Assembly (NCBI RefSeq): GCF_900112765.1
Contig: NZ_FOMZ01000002.1
Span: 1 to 64,000 of the forward strand
Length of the DNA stretch: 64,000 nucleotides
DNA from: Actinopolyspora alba
GTDB taxonomy: Bacteria; Actinomycetota; Actinomycetes; Mycobacteriales; Pseudonocardiaceae
Reading direction: 5' to 3'
Shown: positions 26,783 to 36,306 of the stretch, piece by piece
How positions within the stretch are numbered: position 1 is the first letter of the stretch
How the letters are laid out: each line of letters starts with the position of its first letter
Translations under genes and position numbers: made by a program
The notes under the pieces: generated by a model
What the model saw: only the letters and a program-made list of their open reading frames with translations
The model's database searches: none
What the model was told of the DNA's origin: nothing

Positions 26783-27349
26783 TTACCGTTCGGAATCGCC
26801 GTCGGCCGTGGCCTCCTGGGACTCGTCGAGCCCCACCACGCCCAGCACTCGTGAATCGGCGTCGCGTTGCTGCGCGGCGCGATCGGCCTCCGTCTTGGCC
26901 TCGCGGAACTCGGCGAGCAACCGGTTCTGCAACGCGAACATCTCGCGTTCCTCCTCCGGCTCGGCGTGGTCGTAGCCGAGCAGATGCAGCACCCCGTGCA
27001 CCGTGAGCAGGTAGAGTTCGTCCTCCATCCCGTGACCGGCCTTACGTGCCTGATCCCTGGCGAACTCGGGACACAGCACGATGTCACCGAGCAGTCCCGG
27101 GCTGGTCTCGGTGGAGTCCTGCCCGCGTGGCGCCTCGTACTCCTCCATGGGAAACGCCATCACGTCGGTGGGACCGGACAGGTCCATCCAGCGTTCGTGC
27201 AGGTCGGCCATCACGTCGAGCTCGACCAGCACGATGGACAGCTCGGCCAACCTGCTCACGCCCATGCGGTCCAGCGTGAAGCGGGCAACGGAGACGATGG
27301 TGGTCTCGGGCACCCGTACGACGGACTCGTTGGCTATCTCGATACTCAT
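26783..27349 (-). CDS. ybeY: Endoribonuclease YbeY
   Basis: 188 residues, with a longer, charged C terminus than E. coli YbeY. The metal motif '[17 protein letters not shown]' is intact (three His). '[10 protein letters not shown]' and '[11 protein letters not shown]' are also family hallmarks. It trims the 16S rRNA 3' end and checks 70S quality. ATGA overlap with the phoH stop shows coupling. Confidence 0.96.
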   Translation of the reverse strand: MSIEIANESVVRVPETTIVSVARFTLDRMGVSRLAELSIVLVELDVMADLHERWMDLSGPTDVMAFPMEEYEAPRGQDSTETSPGLLGDIVLCPEFARDQARKAGHGMEDELYLLTVHGVLHLLGYDHAEPEEEREMFALQNRLLAEFREAKTEADRAAQQRDADSRVLGVVGLDESQEATADGDSER

Positions 27350-28482
27350 GCCTGCTCGTGCGCCCGCCCCTCGGAAAGTCGTGTCCTTCGCGCAGGATTG
27401 CCGCCCTCACCGTCCTGGTGTTCCTGCCAACGGTCGTACGCGTTGACGATCTCACCGACCAGGCGATGCCGCACCACGTCCTTGCTGTCCAGGGTCGAGA
27501 ACAGGATGTCGTCGATCCCCTCCAGGATCTCGCGGACGACCTTGAGCCCGCTGCGCTGACCACCGGGCAGGTCGATCTGCGTCACGTCACCGGTAACCAC
27601 GATCTTGGAGCCGAAGCCCAGCCTGGTCAGAAACATCTTCATCTGTTCCGGCGTAGTGTTCTGCGCCTCGTCGAGGATGATGAAGGCGTCGTTGAGGGTA
27701 CGCCCGCGCATGTAGGCCAGCGGGGCGACCTCGATGGTTCCGGCCTGGGTCAGCCTGGGGACCGATTCGGGGTCGATCATGTCGTACAGCGCGTCGTAGA
27801 GCGGCCGCAGATAGGGATCGATCTTCTCGTAGAGACTTCCCGGCAGATACCCCAACCGCTCCCCGGCCTCCACGGCGGGCCGGATGAGGATGATGCGGTT
27901 GACCTCCTTGGCCTGCAGGGCCTGCACGGCCTTGGCCATCGCCAGATAGGTCTTGCCCGTTCCGGCCGGTCCGATGCCGAAGACGACCGTGTTCTCGTCG
28001 ATGGCGTCGACGTAGCGCTTCTGGTTGGCGGTCTTCGGACGGATACTGCGCCCGCGACGGGACAGCACGTCCATGGTCAGCACGTCACTGGGCGAGTCCC
28101 CGTTACTGGTGGAAAGCATCGTCACGCTGCGACGCACGATGTCGGGTGTGAGCTGGTTGCCCTTGGAAACCAACTCGATGAGTTCGTCGAACACCCGCTC
28201 GGCGAACGCGACCTCGGTGGGCTCCCCGGAGATGCTCACCTCGTTGCCCCGTACGTGGACATCGGCGTCGAGTGCGTCCTCCGCGGTCCGAAGGTTCTCG
28301 TCCTTCGAGCCGAGCAGGGCGAGCACCGCCGTGTCGGGCACTGTTCGGGTGGACTGTGCCTTCTGGGGCTGGGACGACTCGTTTCCCGAACGAGCCGCCG
28401 CCCCGTCCGCTGCGGTTCCGGCCACGCTGTTACCGGCCTGCTTCCTGCGCTGGAGCGCGATTTCGGTACTGGATCCTGTCAC
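27346..28482 (-). CDS. phoH: PhoH-family ATPase
   Basis: 378 residues from GTG 28482. The N terminus is low-complexity (about 1-50), then a KH-like segment ('[22 protein letters not shown]') and the PhoH ATPase: Walker A '[13 protein letters not shown]', '[15 protein letters not shown]', Walker B '[15 protein letters not shown]', sensor '[12 protein letters not shown]'. PhoH (PhoH1/YbeZ) pairs with YbeY and may act in RNA processing. Confidence 0.93.
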   Translation of the reverse strand: MTGSSTEIALQRRKQAGNSVAGTAADGAAARSGNESSQPQKAQSTRTVPDTAVLALLGSKDENLRTAEDALDADVHVRGNEVSISGEPTEVAFAERVFDELIELVSKGNQLTPDIVRRSVTMLSTSNGDSPSDVLTMDVLSRRGRSIRPKTANQKRYVDAIDENTVVFGIGPAGTGKTYLAMAKAVQALQAKEVNRIILIRPAVEAGERLGYLPGSLYEKIDPYLRPLYDALYDMIDPESVPRLTQAGTIEVAPLAYMRGRTLNDAFIILDEAQNTTPEQMKMFLTRLGFGSKIVVTGDVTQIDLPGGQRSGLKVVREILEGIDDILFSTLDSKDVVRHRLVGEIVNAYDRWQEHQDGEGGNPARRTRLSEGRAHEQA

Positions 28483-28588
28483 TGTCAATGGTAGAGCAAC
28501 GAACAACTGGATTAGCGCCGATGCTCGTTCCCCGGGACGCGCCGAGCACACCCGCGTGCCACGCTGCCGGGCTGGTCAGGTCGGCCGG

Positions 28589-28939
28589 TCAGGCCAACGG
28601 CCCCAACTGGCGCCCGCCGAGCAGGTGCAGATGCACGTGGAAGATGGTCTGCCCGGCGTCGGAGTTGGTGTTGAACAGCAGGCGGTACCCCGATTCCGCG
28701 ATCCCCTCGCTCTCGGCGATCCGCCCCGCCACCCGGACGAGTTCGGACAACAGCTCCGGATCCGCCGCGGCCAGCTCGGCGGCGTTGCGGTACCGCTCGC
28801 GGGGGACCACCAGCACGTGGACCGGTGCCTGCGGACTGATGTCGCGGATCGCGATCGTGCGCTCGTCGGTGTGCACGAAATCGGCGGGGATCTCGCCCGC
28901 GATCATCCGTTCGAACAGGGAGGGTTCGCTATCGGTCAT
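28589..28939 (-). CDS. HIT-family nucleotide-binding protein (HinT-like)
   Basis: 116 residues starting at 'MTDSEPSLFERMIAGEIP'; an ATG six codons upstream is possible. The His triad is 'FHVHLHLLGG' with 'AGQTIFHVHLHLLGGR' complete. Family members hydrolyse AMP-lysine or related phosphoramidates. Sits between rsmE and phoH, as in other actinobacteria. Confidence 0.93.
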   Translation of the reverse strand: MTDSEPSLFERMIAGEIPADFVHTDERTIAIRDISPQAPVHVLVVPRERYRNAAELAAADPELLSELVRVAGRIAESEGIAESGYRLLFNTNSDAGQTIFHVHLHLLGGRQLGPLA

Positions 28940-28998
28940 ACCCGCGAGACTATCCACCGCCGATCACGCCGTGACCGGGTGCTCCGCCCGATCCCCGA

Positions 28999-29739
28999 TC
29001 ACCGCCAGCGGGGCGTGAGCGCGCCCAGCGCTCCGAGCGCCACGGCACCCGCGGTGGAGGCTCGCAGCACCTCGTGCCCCAGCCGGACCGGCCGGACACC
29101 CGCCGCACGCAGTGTCGACAGCTCCTGATCGGTGATGCCGCCCTCCGGGCCGACGACCACGGCGATCTCACCGGCGGTGGGCAGCTCGACGTCGGCCAGT
29201 CCGAGCTCTGCGGACTCGTGCAGCACGAAAGCGGCCTCGCTGCCACGCAGCGTATCCGCGACCTCCGATGTGGAGCAGGGCTCGGTCACCGTGGGGGTCC
29301 AGGCCCTGCGTGCCTGTTTGGCGGCCTGCAGCGCGGAATTGCGCCACCGCGCCAGTGCCTTGGCGCCACGAGGACCGTCCTCCCAGCGCGCCACGCAACG
29401 CTCGGCCCGCCAGGGAGTGACGAGATCGACCCCCGCCTCCGTGGCCAGTTCGACGGCGAGTTCACCGCGGTCACCCTTGACCAGCGCCTGGACCAGTCGA
29501 ACCCGGGGTTCGGCGGCGGGGACCCTGTCCCGCCGCACCACCTCCAGGTCCAGGGCGTCCCTTGCGACGTCGGTCACCAGGCACTCGGCCACACCGCCCC
29601 GCCCGTCCGACAGCAACAGCCGGGCGCCGGAACGCATCCGGCGCACTGTGGCGGCGTGCTTGCCCTCGGGTCCGTCCAGCCGGGCGAGCTCGCCCGTGGG
29701 CAGCTCCTCGACCGAGAAGACCGGGAGGGTGGATGACAT
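28999..29739 (-). CDS. rsmE: 16S rRNA (uracil(1498)-N(3))-methyltransferase
   Basis: 246 residues. N-terminal PUA-like domain ('LDGPEGKHAATVRRMRSGARLLL') then a SPOUT domain: 'LVQALVKGDRGELAVELATEAGV', 'IAVVVGPEGGITDQEL' and 'VRPVRLGHEVLRASTAG', the trefoil-knot SAM site. Methylates U1498 of 16S rRNA. Next to dnaJ2 as in many bacteria. Confidence 0.95.
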   Translation of the reverse strand: MSSTLPVFSVEELPTGELARLDGPEGKHAATVRRMRSGARLLLSDGRGGVAECLVTDVARDALDLEVVRRDRVPAAEPRVRLVQALVKGDRGELAVELATEAGVDLVTPWRAERCVARWEDGPRGAKALARWRNSALQAAKQARRAWTPTVTEPCSTSEVADTLRGSEAAFVLHESAELGLADVELPTAGEIAVVVGPEGGITDQELSTLRAAGVRPVRLGHEVLRASTAGAVALGALGALTPRWR

Positions 29740-29859
29740 CTCGCTAACCCCTTCCGGGAGACGAGCCGAGACACGGTGGACCGCCGAGCCGCGCGGGAAC
29801 CGTGTCCCGTTCCGACCCCGCGAGAACGGGGCCGGGCGGAATCAGCGGTGCGGGCGGAA

Positions 29860-31038
29860 TCAGCGGTGACCGAAGCCGCGGAAGCGGGAGAAGATGCCGT
29901 TGCGATGCCCGTTGCCACCGGCGCTGACGGTGGGTTCCGGCTGCTCCTCCTCACGCACGGTGGCCAACTGCCGCAGCAGGTCGGCCTGGTCCTCGTCCAG
30001 TTTCGTCGGCACCCGTACATCCAGGTGAACGTGCAGGTCGCCGTGGCCGCTCACCCGTCCGTTGGAACGCAGCTTGGGCAGCCCGCGGCCGTCGAGCACG
30101 TACTCGGTACCCGGCTGCGTGCCGGGCTCGACCGTCAGCTCCTCCTCGTCCTCGAGGGTTGGGATGTTGACCACCGTGCCCAGCGCCGCCGCGGTCATGG
30201 GCACCTGAACGTGGCAGTGCAGATCGGCACCGTCGCGGACGAACCGCTCGTGTTGCAGTTCCTCGACCTCGACGAACAGGTCGCCGGCGGGACCGCCGCC
30301 GGGACCGACCTCGCCCTCACCGGCGAGCCGGACACGCATCCCGTCACCGACACCGGCCGGGATCTTCACCGTGATGGTGCGCCGGGAGCGAACCCGCCCG
30401 TCACCGCCGCACTGCTGGCAGGGATCCGTGATCACCTCGCCGAAGCCGCGGCAGACGGGGCAGGGACGCGAGGTCATGACCTGCCCGAGGAAGGAGCGCT
30501 GCACCGACTGGATCTCGCCGCGGCCCTCACAGGTGTCACAGGTGGAGGGAGCGCTCCCCGCACTGGAGCCGCCTCCCTCACAGTTGTCACAGACGACAGC
30601 CGTGTCGACGGTGACATCGCGGTTGACTCCCTGGGCGCACTCCTCCAGCGTCAGCTCCAGCCGCAGCAGGGCGTCGGATCCCTGCTGCATCCGGCTGCGC
30701 GGTCCACGTCCGCCGGCGCCGCCGGATCCGCCACCGAAGAACGCGTCCATGATGTCGCCGAGGCCGCCGAATCCGGCGAAGGGGTCGCCACCGGCGCGAC
30801 CGCCCGCGGCACCTCCCCCGCTGTCCATCGGGTCCCCGCCCAGGTCGACCATCTGGCGCTTCTGGGGATCCGAAAGAACTTCGTAAGCAGTGCTTACCTC
30901 TCGGAAGCGCTCCTGCGCGCCGTCCTCCTGGTTGACGTCGGGATGGAGTTCCCGCGCAAGCTTGCGGTAAGCCCGCTTGATCTGATCCTGGGTCGCGTCC
31001 TTCGATACCCCGAGGATCCCGTAGTAGTCCTTGGCCAC
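29860..31038 (-). CDS. dnaJ: Chaperone DnaJ (DnaJ2 type)
   Basis: 392 residues. J domain (1-70) with HPD in '[10 protein letters not shown]'; Gly/Phe-rich linker (about 72-120); four zinc-binding repeats 'CDNCEGGG', 'CDTCEGRG', 'CPVCRGFG', 'CQQCGGDG'; C-terminal substrate-binding beta domains. Works with DnaK and GrpE. Located 91 bp after hrcA, as usual for DnaJ2. Confidence 0.96.
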   Translation of the reverse strand: MAKDYYGILGVSKDATQDQIKRAYRKLARELHPDVNQEDGAQERFREVSTAYEVLSDPQKRQMVDLGGDPMDSGGGAAGGRAGGDPFAGFGGLGDIMDAFFGGGSGGAGGRGPRSRMQQGSDALLRLELTLEECAQGVNRDVTVDTAVVCDNCEGGGSSAGSAPSTCDTCEGRGEIQSVQRSFLGQVMTSRPCPVCRGFGEVITDPCQQCGGDGRVRSRRTITVKIPAGVGDGMRVRLAGEGEVGPGGGPAGDLFVEVEELQHERFVRDGADLHCHVQVPMTAAALGTVVNIPTLEDEEELTVEPGTQPGTEYVLDGRGLPKLRSNGRVSGHGDLHVHLDVRVPTKLDEDQADLLRQLATVREEEQPEPTVSAGGNGHRNGIFSRFRGFGHR

Positions 31039-31129
31039 CTTGTGCGCTCTTCCTCTGCTCGTCTAGCGGGTACATGCCGAAGAGTTCCGAAGGGCCGGTC
31101 GTGGCGCGCCACACGTGCCGACGCGGACG

Positions 31130-32152
31130 TCACCGCCCCGCCAGGATCTCTCCCACGTAGGACGCAACGGCACGAACCGCTGCCATCGTTCCCGGATAAT
31201 CCATCCGAGTGGGGCCGACCACGCCCATCCCCCCCAGTACCGTCCCATGCGAACCGTAACCGGTGGAAACGACCGAGGTCGTCTGCATCTCCTCGGCCTC
31301 GTTCTCCATCCCGATACGAACCGTCACACCGTCCGAGTCCCGTGCCGCCGCCAGCAGCCGCAGTACGACCACCTGCTCCTCGAGCGCTTCGAGCACCTGG
31401 CGCAACGAGCCGGGGAAATCGGCGACGTTGCGGGTGAGATTGGGGGTTCCCCCGAGCACCATGCGCTCGTCGGGGTGTTCCACCAACGTCTCGATGAGCA
31501 CCCCGCACACCCGGGACATGGTCTCCCGCAGTTCCGGGGGAGACTGCTCCGGGAGTTCGGCCACCGAAGCGGATGCCTCGGCGAGCCGCTTGCCCGCCAT
31601 CGCCGAGTTGAGCACGGTTCGCAGCCGCGAGACGTCCTCCTCGCCGATGACGTCGCCCAGGTCGACCATACGCTGATCGACCCGCCCGGTGTCGGTGATC
31701 AGCACCAGCATGAGCCGTGCCGAGGTGATGGTCACCACCTCGACGTGACGTACGGTGGACTGGGTCAGCGTGGGGTACTGCACCACGGCCACCTGCTGTG
31801 TGAGCTGGGCCAGCAGCCGGACGCTCCGCCGCATCACGTCGTCGAGATCCAGCGCGCCCTCCAGGAAGGCGTGGATGGCACGGCGTTCCGGTGAGGTGAG
31901 CGGTTTGATCTCGTGCAGCCGGTCGACGAAGGTCCGGTACCCGTGGTCGGTGGGAATCCGTCCCGCACTGGTGTGCGGCTGCGCGATGAGCCCTTCCTCC
32001 TCGAGAACGGCCATGTCGTTGCGTACCGTGGCACTGGACACACCGAGATTGTGCTGCTCGACGAGCGTCTTGGAACCGACCGGCTCGTTGGTGGACACGT
32101 AGTCGGCAACGATCGCGCGCAGCACCTCGAACCGGCGCTCGTCCGCATTCAC
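31130..32152 (-). CDS. hrcA: Heat-inducible transcriptional repressor HrcA
   Basis: 340 residues from GTG 32152, eight bases after GGAGG; a GTG at 32161 overlaps that ribosome site. '[26 protein letters not shown]' and '[21 protein letters not shown]' form the winged helix; '[15 protein letters not shown]' is the family hallmark. HrcA represses CIRCE-controlled chaperone genes. No CIRCE inverted repeat is visible upstream here, so its own operon may be constitutive. Confidence 0.95.
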   Translation of the reverse strand: MNADERRFEVLRAIVADYVSTNEPVGSKTLVEQHNLGVSSATVRNDMAVLEEEGLIAQPHTSAGRIPTDHGYRTFVDRLHEIKPLTSPERRAIHAFLEGALDLDDVMRRSVRLLAQLTQQVAVVQYPTLTQSTVRHVEVVTITSARLMLVLITDTGRVDQRMVDLGDVIGEEDVSRLRTVLNSAMAGKRLAEASASVAELPEQSPPELRETMSRVCGVLIETLVEHPDERMVLGGTPNLTRNVADFPGSLRQVLEALEEQVVVLRLLAAARDSDGVTVRIGMENEAEEMQTTSVVSTGYGSHGTVLGGMGVVGPTRMDYPGTMAAVRAVASYVGEILAGR

Positions 32153-32457
32153 CAGCGTCACCTCCTCGTTCGGCGCGCCCCGGGATGGACACGTCCGACT
32201 CGGCAGACACGCGTCCCGTGCCTGCGGTCCACCGTCCGAGTTTACGGTGTTTCGACCGCTGAGCCGAGGGCCACGAGGACGGTGGCGGGCAGGCGGCGGT
32301 CGTGAGCACCGCGAAACCCGCTCTCACCGGTGTGCGGGCCCGGGCCCGCACCGTAAGCGCCCGACGTGGCCGGCCCGGTCGGGAGGCCCCGACGAATCTC
32401 CGTTCCCGATGAACCGCCGGAAGCCGCACCTCCGGGACGCGGGGACAGGTGTGGGTA
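32153..32457. other. Intergenic region between hemW and hrcA
   Basis: 305 bp without a gene. It contains the 20-bp perfect palindrome at 32332-32351 and must include the hrcA promoter nearer 32160-32300. No CIRCE element was found. Confidence 0.45.
32332..32351 (-). terminator. 20-bp perfect palindrome downstream of hemW
   Basis: GTGCGGGCCC at 32332-32341 directly abuts its complement GGGCCCGCAC at 32342-32351. It is 107 bp after the hemW stop; probably terminator, or a cruciform/protein site because there is no loop. Confidence 0.5.
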
Positions 32458-33687
32458 TCACCCGACGAGTCGACGGACCACCCCGTCGGCCAGCAGTCTG
32501 CCGCGATCGGTGAGCACGCAGCGTCCCGCACGCAACTCGTCGTCCCGCAGCAGGCCGTCGGTCACGGCGCGCCGAGCCTCGGCGACCCCGGCGTCGTCGA
32601 GCACCTCCGTGGTGAGTCCCTCCCGCAGCCGCAGTTCCAGCATGACGCGTTCGACCCGCCGGTCCTCCGCGTCGAGCACCTCTCGCCCCGCGGCAGGCGA
32701 GGTCCCCTCTCCCAGGGCGGCCGCGTAACGGCTCGGGTACTTGAGGTTCCACCACCGCACGCCACCGACGTGACTGTGCGCGCCGGGTCCCGCACCCCAC
32801 CAGTCACCACCACGCCAGTAACCGATGTTGTGCGCGCAGCGTGCCGCTTCGCCGGTGGCCCAGTTGGAGACCTCGTACCAGTCGAATCCGGCCTTGGAGA
32901 GAATCCCGTCGACGAGCTCGTAATCGGCGGCCAACACGTCCTCGTCAGGCATCGGCAGCTCGCCACGGCGGACCCGCCGAGCCATGGCGGTGCCGTCCTC
33001 GACGATCAGGGAGTAGGCCGAGACGTGGTCCACCCCGGCTTCCAGCACCGCTTCCAGCGACCCCCGAAGGTCGTCGGTGCTCTCGCCGGGGGTGCCGTAG
33101 ATGAGGTCGAGACTGACGTGTTCGAACCCCGCCGCCATCGCCTCACCCGCGGCGGCGACGGCGCGGCCCGGCGTGTGCTTGCGGTCCAGCACCCGCAGTA
33201 CGTGCTCTGCCGCGGACTGCATCCCCAGCGAAACCCTGGTGTAGCCCGCCCCGAGCAGGGCGGTGAACAGCTCCGGGGAGGTGGACTCCGGATTGGCCTC
33301 GGTGGTGACCTCGGCGTTCGGGGCGAGCCCGAAGGAGGCACGTACCGCGTCGAGCACCTCGCCCAGCCCCTCGCCACCCAGCAGTGAGGGGGTTCCGCCG
33401 CCGACGAAGACGGTCTCGGCGCGGGGAACCGCACGGTCGCCCTCCCCCAGCACCCGAGCCCCTAGCTCCAGTTCGGCCTTGAGAGCGTCGAGCCAGCCGC
33501 GGAAACTGCCGCCGCCGGCGAGCTCGTCGGCGGTGTAGGTGTTGAAGTCGCAGTAACCGCACCTGGTGGCGCAGAACGGCACGTGCACGTATATCCCGAA
33601 CGGCCGCTGTCCCACGCCGCGCAGCGCGGTGGCGGGCAGCGTGCCCTGTTGCGGTGGTTGTTGGCCGGTCGGTGGATGCGTGCTCAC
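32458..33687 (-). CDS. hemW: Radical SAM protein HemW (HemN-like)
   Basis: 409 residues from GTG 33687, eight bases after GGGAG; an ATG at 33696 abuts that site. The radical SAM cluster is 'PFCATRCGYCDFNTY' (CxxxCxxC with the F typical of HemW rather than the fourth Cys of HemN). 'VFVGGGTPSLL', 'EANPES', 'SLGMQS' and 'CAHNIGYWRGGDWWG' with the HNxxYW box support HemW, a heme chaperone, not coproporphyrinogen dehydrogenase. Confidence 0.93.
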   Translation of the reverse strand: MSTHPPTGQQPPQQGTLPATALRGVGQRPFGIYVHVPFCATRCGYCDFNTYTADELAGGGSFRGWLDALKAELELGARVLGEGDRAVPRAETVFVGGGTPSLLGGEGLGEVLDAVRASFGLAPNAEVTTEANPESTSPELFTALLGAGYTRVSLGMQSAAEHVLRVLDRKHTPGRAVAAAGEAMAAGFEHVSLDLIYGTPGESTDDLRGSLEAVLEAGVDHVSAYSLIVEDGTAMARRVRRGELPMPDEDVLAADYELVDGILSKAGFDWYEVSNWATGEAARCAHNIGYWRGGDWWGAGPGAHSHVGGVRWWNLKYPSRYAAALGEGTSPAAGREVLDAEDRRVERVMLELRLREGLTTEVLDDAGVAEARRAVTDGLLRDDELRAGRCVLTDRGRLLADGVVRRLVG

Positions 33688-34075
33688 GACACACATTCTC
33701 CCAGCGGGCGTTCGAGGGCCGACAGGAGCGCGGACTCGGCCTCATCCCGCCGGGACTTCGTCTACCCGGTTCTCGGAGCCGTTTCCGTGGCGGAACCCGC
33801 CGGGGGTCGCCGGGGCGCACGGAGGGTCCACGCCGACCACCGATTCCGCCGACCCGCGGTGACCACGCGACGGCGATCGACTACAGTGCTCCGCGAGTGT
33901 GAGGTTGCTCCCACCGGAGGGGAACGGATCCCGCGGCGGGCCGCCGGTACCACGCCGGGCACCCGCTGTGTGCGGGTGTGTTCGCCCACGGGAGTCGCCA
34001 ACGGACGGGTGACGCGCTGTCCCAGCATGCGGATGATCCTGGACCACCCGATACGTGCGTGGCACGCTGACGACC
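33688..34075. other. Divergent intergenic region before the sulfate assimilation operon
   Basis: Nearly 390 bp with no supported gene between hemW and the leader peptide. It should hold the hemW promoter and the sulfur operon promoter. No clear -10/-35 pair was identified. Confidence 0.4.
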
Positions 34076-34171
34076 ATGGACGCGACCCCCACCGAGCTGC
34101 TGCTGGTCGCCCGGCGTTACCTGGATCTACGGCGGGTCTCCAGCGCGCTGTGCCGGAGCACGGACTGTTGA
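34076..34171 (+). CDS. Putative sulfur-operon leader peptide
   Basis: A 31-codon frame, MDATPTELLLVARRYLD..., then 'LRRVSSALCRSTDC' and stop. The Arg-rich 'LRRVSSA' with Cys near the end matches a family of actinobacterial putative leader peptides found upstream of sulfur-metabolism genes, in which Cys codons are thought to gauge Cys supply. Cys is at residue 26 and at the last codon (31). No Shine-Dalgarno precedes it, so a leaderless mRNA is likely. It sits 234 bp before sirA. Confidence 0.65.
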   Translation: MDATPTELLLVARRYLDLRRVSSALCRSTDC

Positions 34172-34405
34172 GGTTTCCCGTTCGCACCTGACGGGTGCTC
34201 GCTCGGCGAATCCGCCGCGGTTTCCGCTTCCGGAAGCACGGTGCCGAGTGGTCGCCCGCGTCGGTCCGATCGGAAACTCCCGGTATTTCCTGTCGCGTTT
34301 CGTGTCCGCATCCGATCCGATGTGTCGGCAACCGGATCGTGAGCGTTCTTTTCCCGTAAAACTCTCGCGGCGTAGTCACGCCATGTCATCGCGGAGGTCG
34401 GACGA

Positions 34406-36118
34406 ATGGTCCCCCCGACGGAAGCACCGAGCCCCACACAACGCCGCGCACCCGCACGTAAGGGCAAGGGCCGCGCGGAGGGCCAGTGGGCGCTCGGTTA
34501 CCGCGAACCGCTGAACGGCAACGAGCAGTCCAAGAAGGACGACAACCCACTCAACGTCCGCGGGCGCATCGAGAACATCTACGCGCAGCGTGGTTTCGAC
34601 TCCATCGACCCCTCCGACCTGCGCGGTCGGTTCCGCTGGTGGGGCCTCTACACGCAACGCGCTCCCGGCATCCCGGGCGCGCGGACGGGAACCATCGAGC
34701 CGGAGCAGCTGGACGACTCGTACTTCATGCTGCGCATCAGGATCGACGGCGGCGCGCTGACCACCGAGCAGCTGCGGGTGATCGGTGAGATCTCGCAGAC
34801 CTACGCCCGCGACACCGCCGACATCACCGACCGGCAGAACGTCCAGCTGCACTGGATCCGGGTGGAGGACATGCCCGCCATCTGGCAAAAGCTGGAGTCC
34901 GTCGGGCTGTACACCACCGAGGCCTGTGGTGACTGCCCCCGCGTCGTGCTCGGCTCCCCGGTCGCGGGCATCGCCGCCGATGAGATCGTCGACGCCACCC
35001 CGGCGATCAGGGAGATCACCGAACGCTACATCGGTGACGAATCACTTTCGAACCTGCCGCGCAAGTTCAAGACAGCCATCTCGGGTTCCCCGCGCCAGGA
35101 CGTGGTTCACGAGACGAACGACATCTCGCTGATCGGGGTCGAGCACCCCGAGCACGGCCCCGGCTTCGACCTGTGGGTCGGCGGTGGCCTGTCCACCAAC
35201 CCCAAGCTCGCGGTACGCCTGGGAGCCTGGGTTCCGGTGGAGGAGGTCGCGGAGGTCTGGAACGCCGTTGTGCAGATCTTCCGCGACTACGGTTACCGCA
35301 GGCTGCGCAACCGGGCGAGGATGAAGTTCCTGGTGTCGGACTGGGGCGCCGAGAAGTTCCGCGAGGTGCTGGAGAACGAGTACCTCGGCCGCGCGCTCAC
35401 CGACGGCCCGGAACCGCCGTTGCCGGACGGCCCCCGTGATCACGTGGGGGTGCACGAGCAGGTCGACGGCAACTACTACGTCGGCGTGACCTCCGTGGCG
35501 GGAAGGGTCGACGGCTCCAAGCTGATCGAGGTCGCCAAGGCCGCCGAACGCGCGGGATCGCGCCGGATCCGCACCACCGTGGAGCAGAACCTGCTGGTGC
35601 TCGACGTCCCCGGCTCCGAGGTGGAAAGCCTCGTCGGCGACATGGACCGGCTCGACCTGCGGGCACGGCCCTCGTCCTGGCGACGCAGCGTCATGGCGTG
35701 CACGGGAATCGAGTTCTGTAAGCTGGCGATCGTCGAGACGAAGAACCGTGCCATGGAGCTGGTCGAGGATCTGGAGCGCAGGCTCGAGGACGTGCAGGGC
35801 GACATCGACAAACCCGTCACGGTCAACCTGAACGGCTGCCCGAACGCATGCGCCCGCACCCAGGTCGCCGACATCGGCCTCAAGGGCCAGCTGGTGCAGG
35901 ACGAACAGGGCAACCAGGTCGAGGGCTTCCAGGTGCACCTGGGGGGCGGTCTCGGCAGGGACGCGGGCTTCGGACGCAAGATCCGGGGGCACAAGGTGAC
36001 TTCCGCCGAGGTGGGTGACTACGTGGAACGCCTGGTGCGTCGTTACGTCGAGCAGCGCGGCGAGGACGAGACCTTCGCCGAGTGGACGAAACGCGTCGGT
36101 GACGAGGCGCTAACGTGA
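34406..36118 (+). CDS. sirA: Ferredoxin-dependent sulfite reductase (SirA/NirA family)
   Basis: 570 residues, GGAGG seven to eight bases upstream. Siroheme/[4Fe-4S] ligands: 'CTGIEFCKLA' and 'NGCPNACARTQ'. Tyr82 ('GLYTQR') and Cys174 ('TEACGDC') are 92 residues apart, the same spacing as the covalently linked Tyr69-Cys161 of M. tuberculosis NirA, supporting sulfite rather than nitrite as substrate. Six-electron reduction of sulfite to sulfide; cysH, cysD, cysN and a sirohydrochlorin chelatase follow in the same operon. Confidence 0.95.
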   Translation: MVPPTEAPSPTQRRAPARKGKGRAEGQWALGYREPLNGNEQSKKDDNPLNVRGRIENIYAQRGFDSIDPSDLRGRFRWWGLYTQRAPGIPGARTGTIEPEQLDDSYFMLRIRIDGGALTTEQLRVIGEISQTYARDTADITDRQNVQLHWIRVEDMPAIWQKLESVGLYTTEACGDCPRVVLGSPVAGIAADEIVDATPAIREITERYIGDESLSNLPRKFKTAISGSPRQDVVHETNDISLIGVEHPEHGPGFDLWVGGGLSTNPKLAVRLGAWVPVEEVAEVWNAVVQIFRDYGYRRLRNRARMKFLVSDWGAEKFREVLENEYLGRALTDGPEPPLPDGPRDHVGVHEQVDGNYYVGVTSVAGRVDGSKLIEVAKAAERAGSRRIRTTVEQNLLVLDVPGSEVESLVGDMDRLDLRARPSSWRRSVMACTGIEFCKLAIVETKNRAMELVEDLERRLEDVQGDIDKPVTVNLNGCPNACARTQVADIGLKGQLVQDEQGNQVEGFQVHLGGGLGRDAGFGRKIRGHKVTSAEVGDYVERLVRRYVEQRGEDETFAEWTKRVGDEALT

Positions 36119-36306
36119 GTGGGGGGCGTTCGGCAGAACCGGGTCCCGAGGGCAGGGCCGTTCCGTTCTACTGCCCGTACTGCGGTGACGAGGAACTCAC
36201 ACCGGAGGCTGAACCCGTGGGCGCGTGGAAATGTCAGGCGTGCCGTCGCGTGTTCACGGTGCGACTGGCCGGGTTGGCGTTGACCGAGGAGGACGAAGAA
36301 CCATGA
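36115..36306 (+). CDS. Small zinc-ribbon protein of the sulfate assimilation operon
   Basis: 63 residues; GTG start overlaps the sirA stop (GTGA) and its stop overlaps the cysH start (ATGA), so three genes are translationally chained. One zinc ribbon: 'FYCPYCGDEEL' and 'WKCQACRRVF' (two CxxC). I associate an equivalent small gene with sirA-cysH in Streptomyces. A rubredoxin-like electron carrier or a protein-protein adaptor are possible; no function is known. Confidence 0.8.
   Translation: MSGGRSAEPGPEGRAVPFYCPYCGDEELTPEAEPVGAWKCQACRRVFTVRLAGLALTEEDEEP

Noticed and set aside
32153-32457. CIRCE element before hrcA
   Set aside because: No TTAGCACTC-N9-GAGTGCTAA-like inverted repeat is present.
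33583-34191. 202-codon frame overlapping hemW start and the leader region
   Set aside because: Arg/Thr-rich shadow; the short leader frame in another phase matches a known peptide family better.
34406-36118. Nitrite reductase reading of sirA
   Set aside because: Tyr82-Cys174 spacing and the surrounding cysH, cysD, cysN and chelatase genes favour sulfite reductase.
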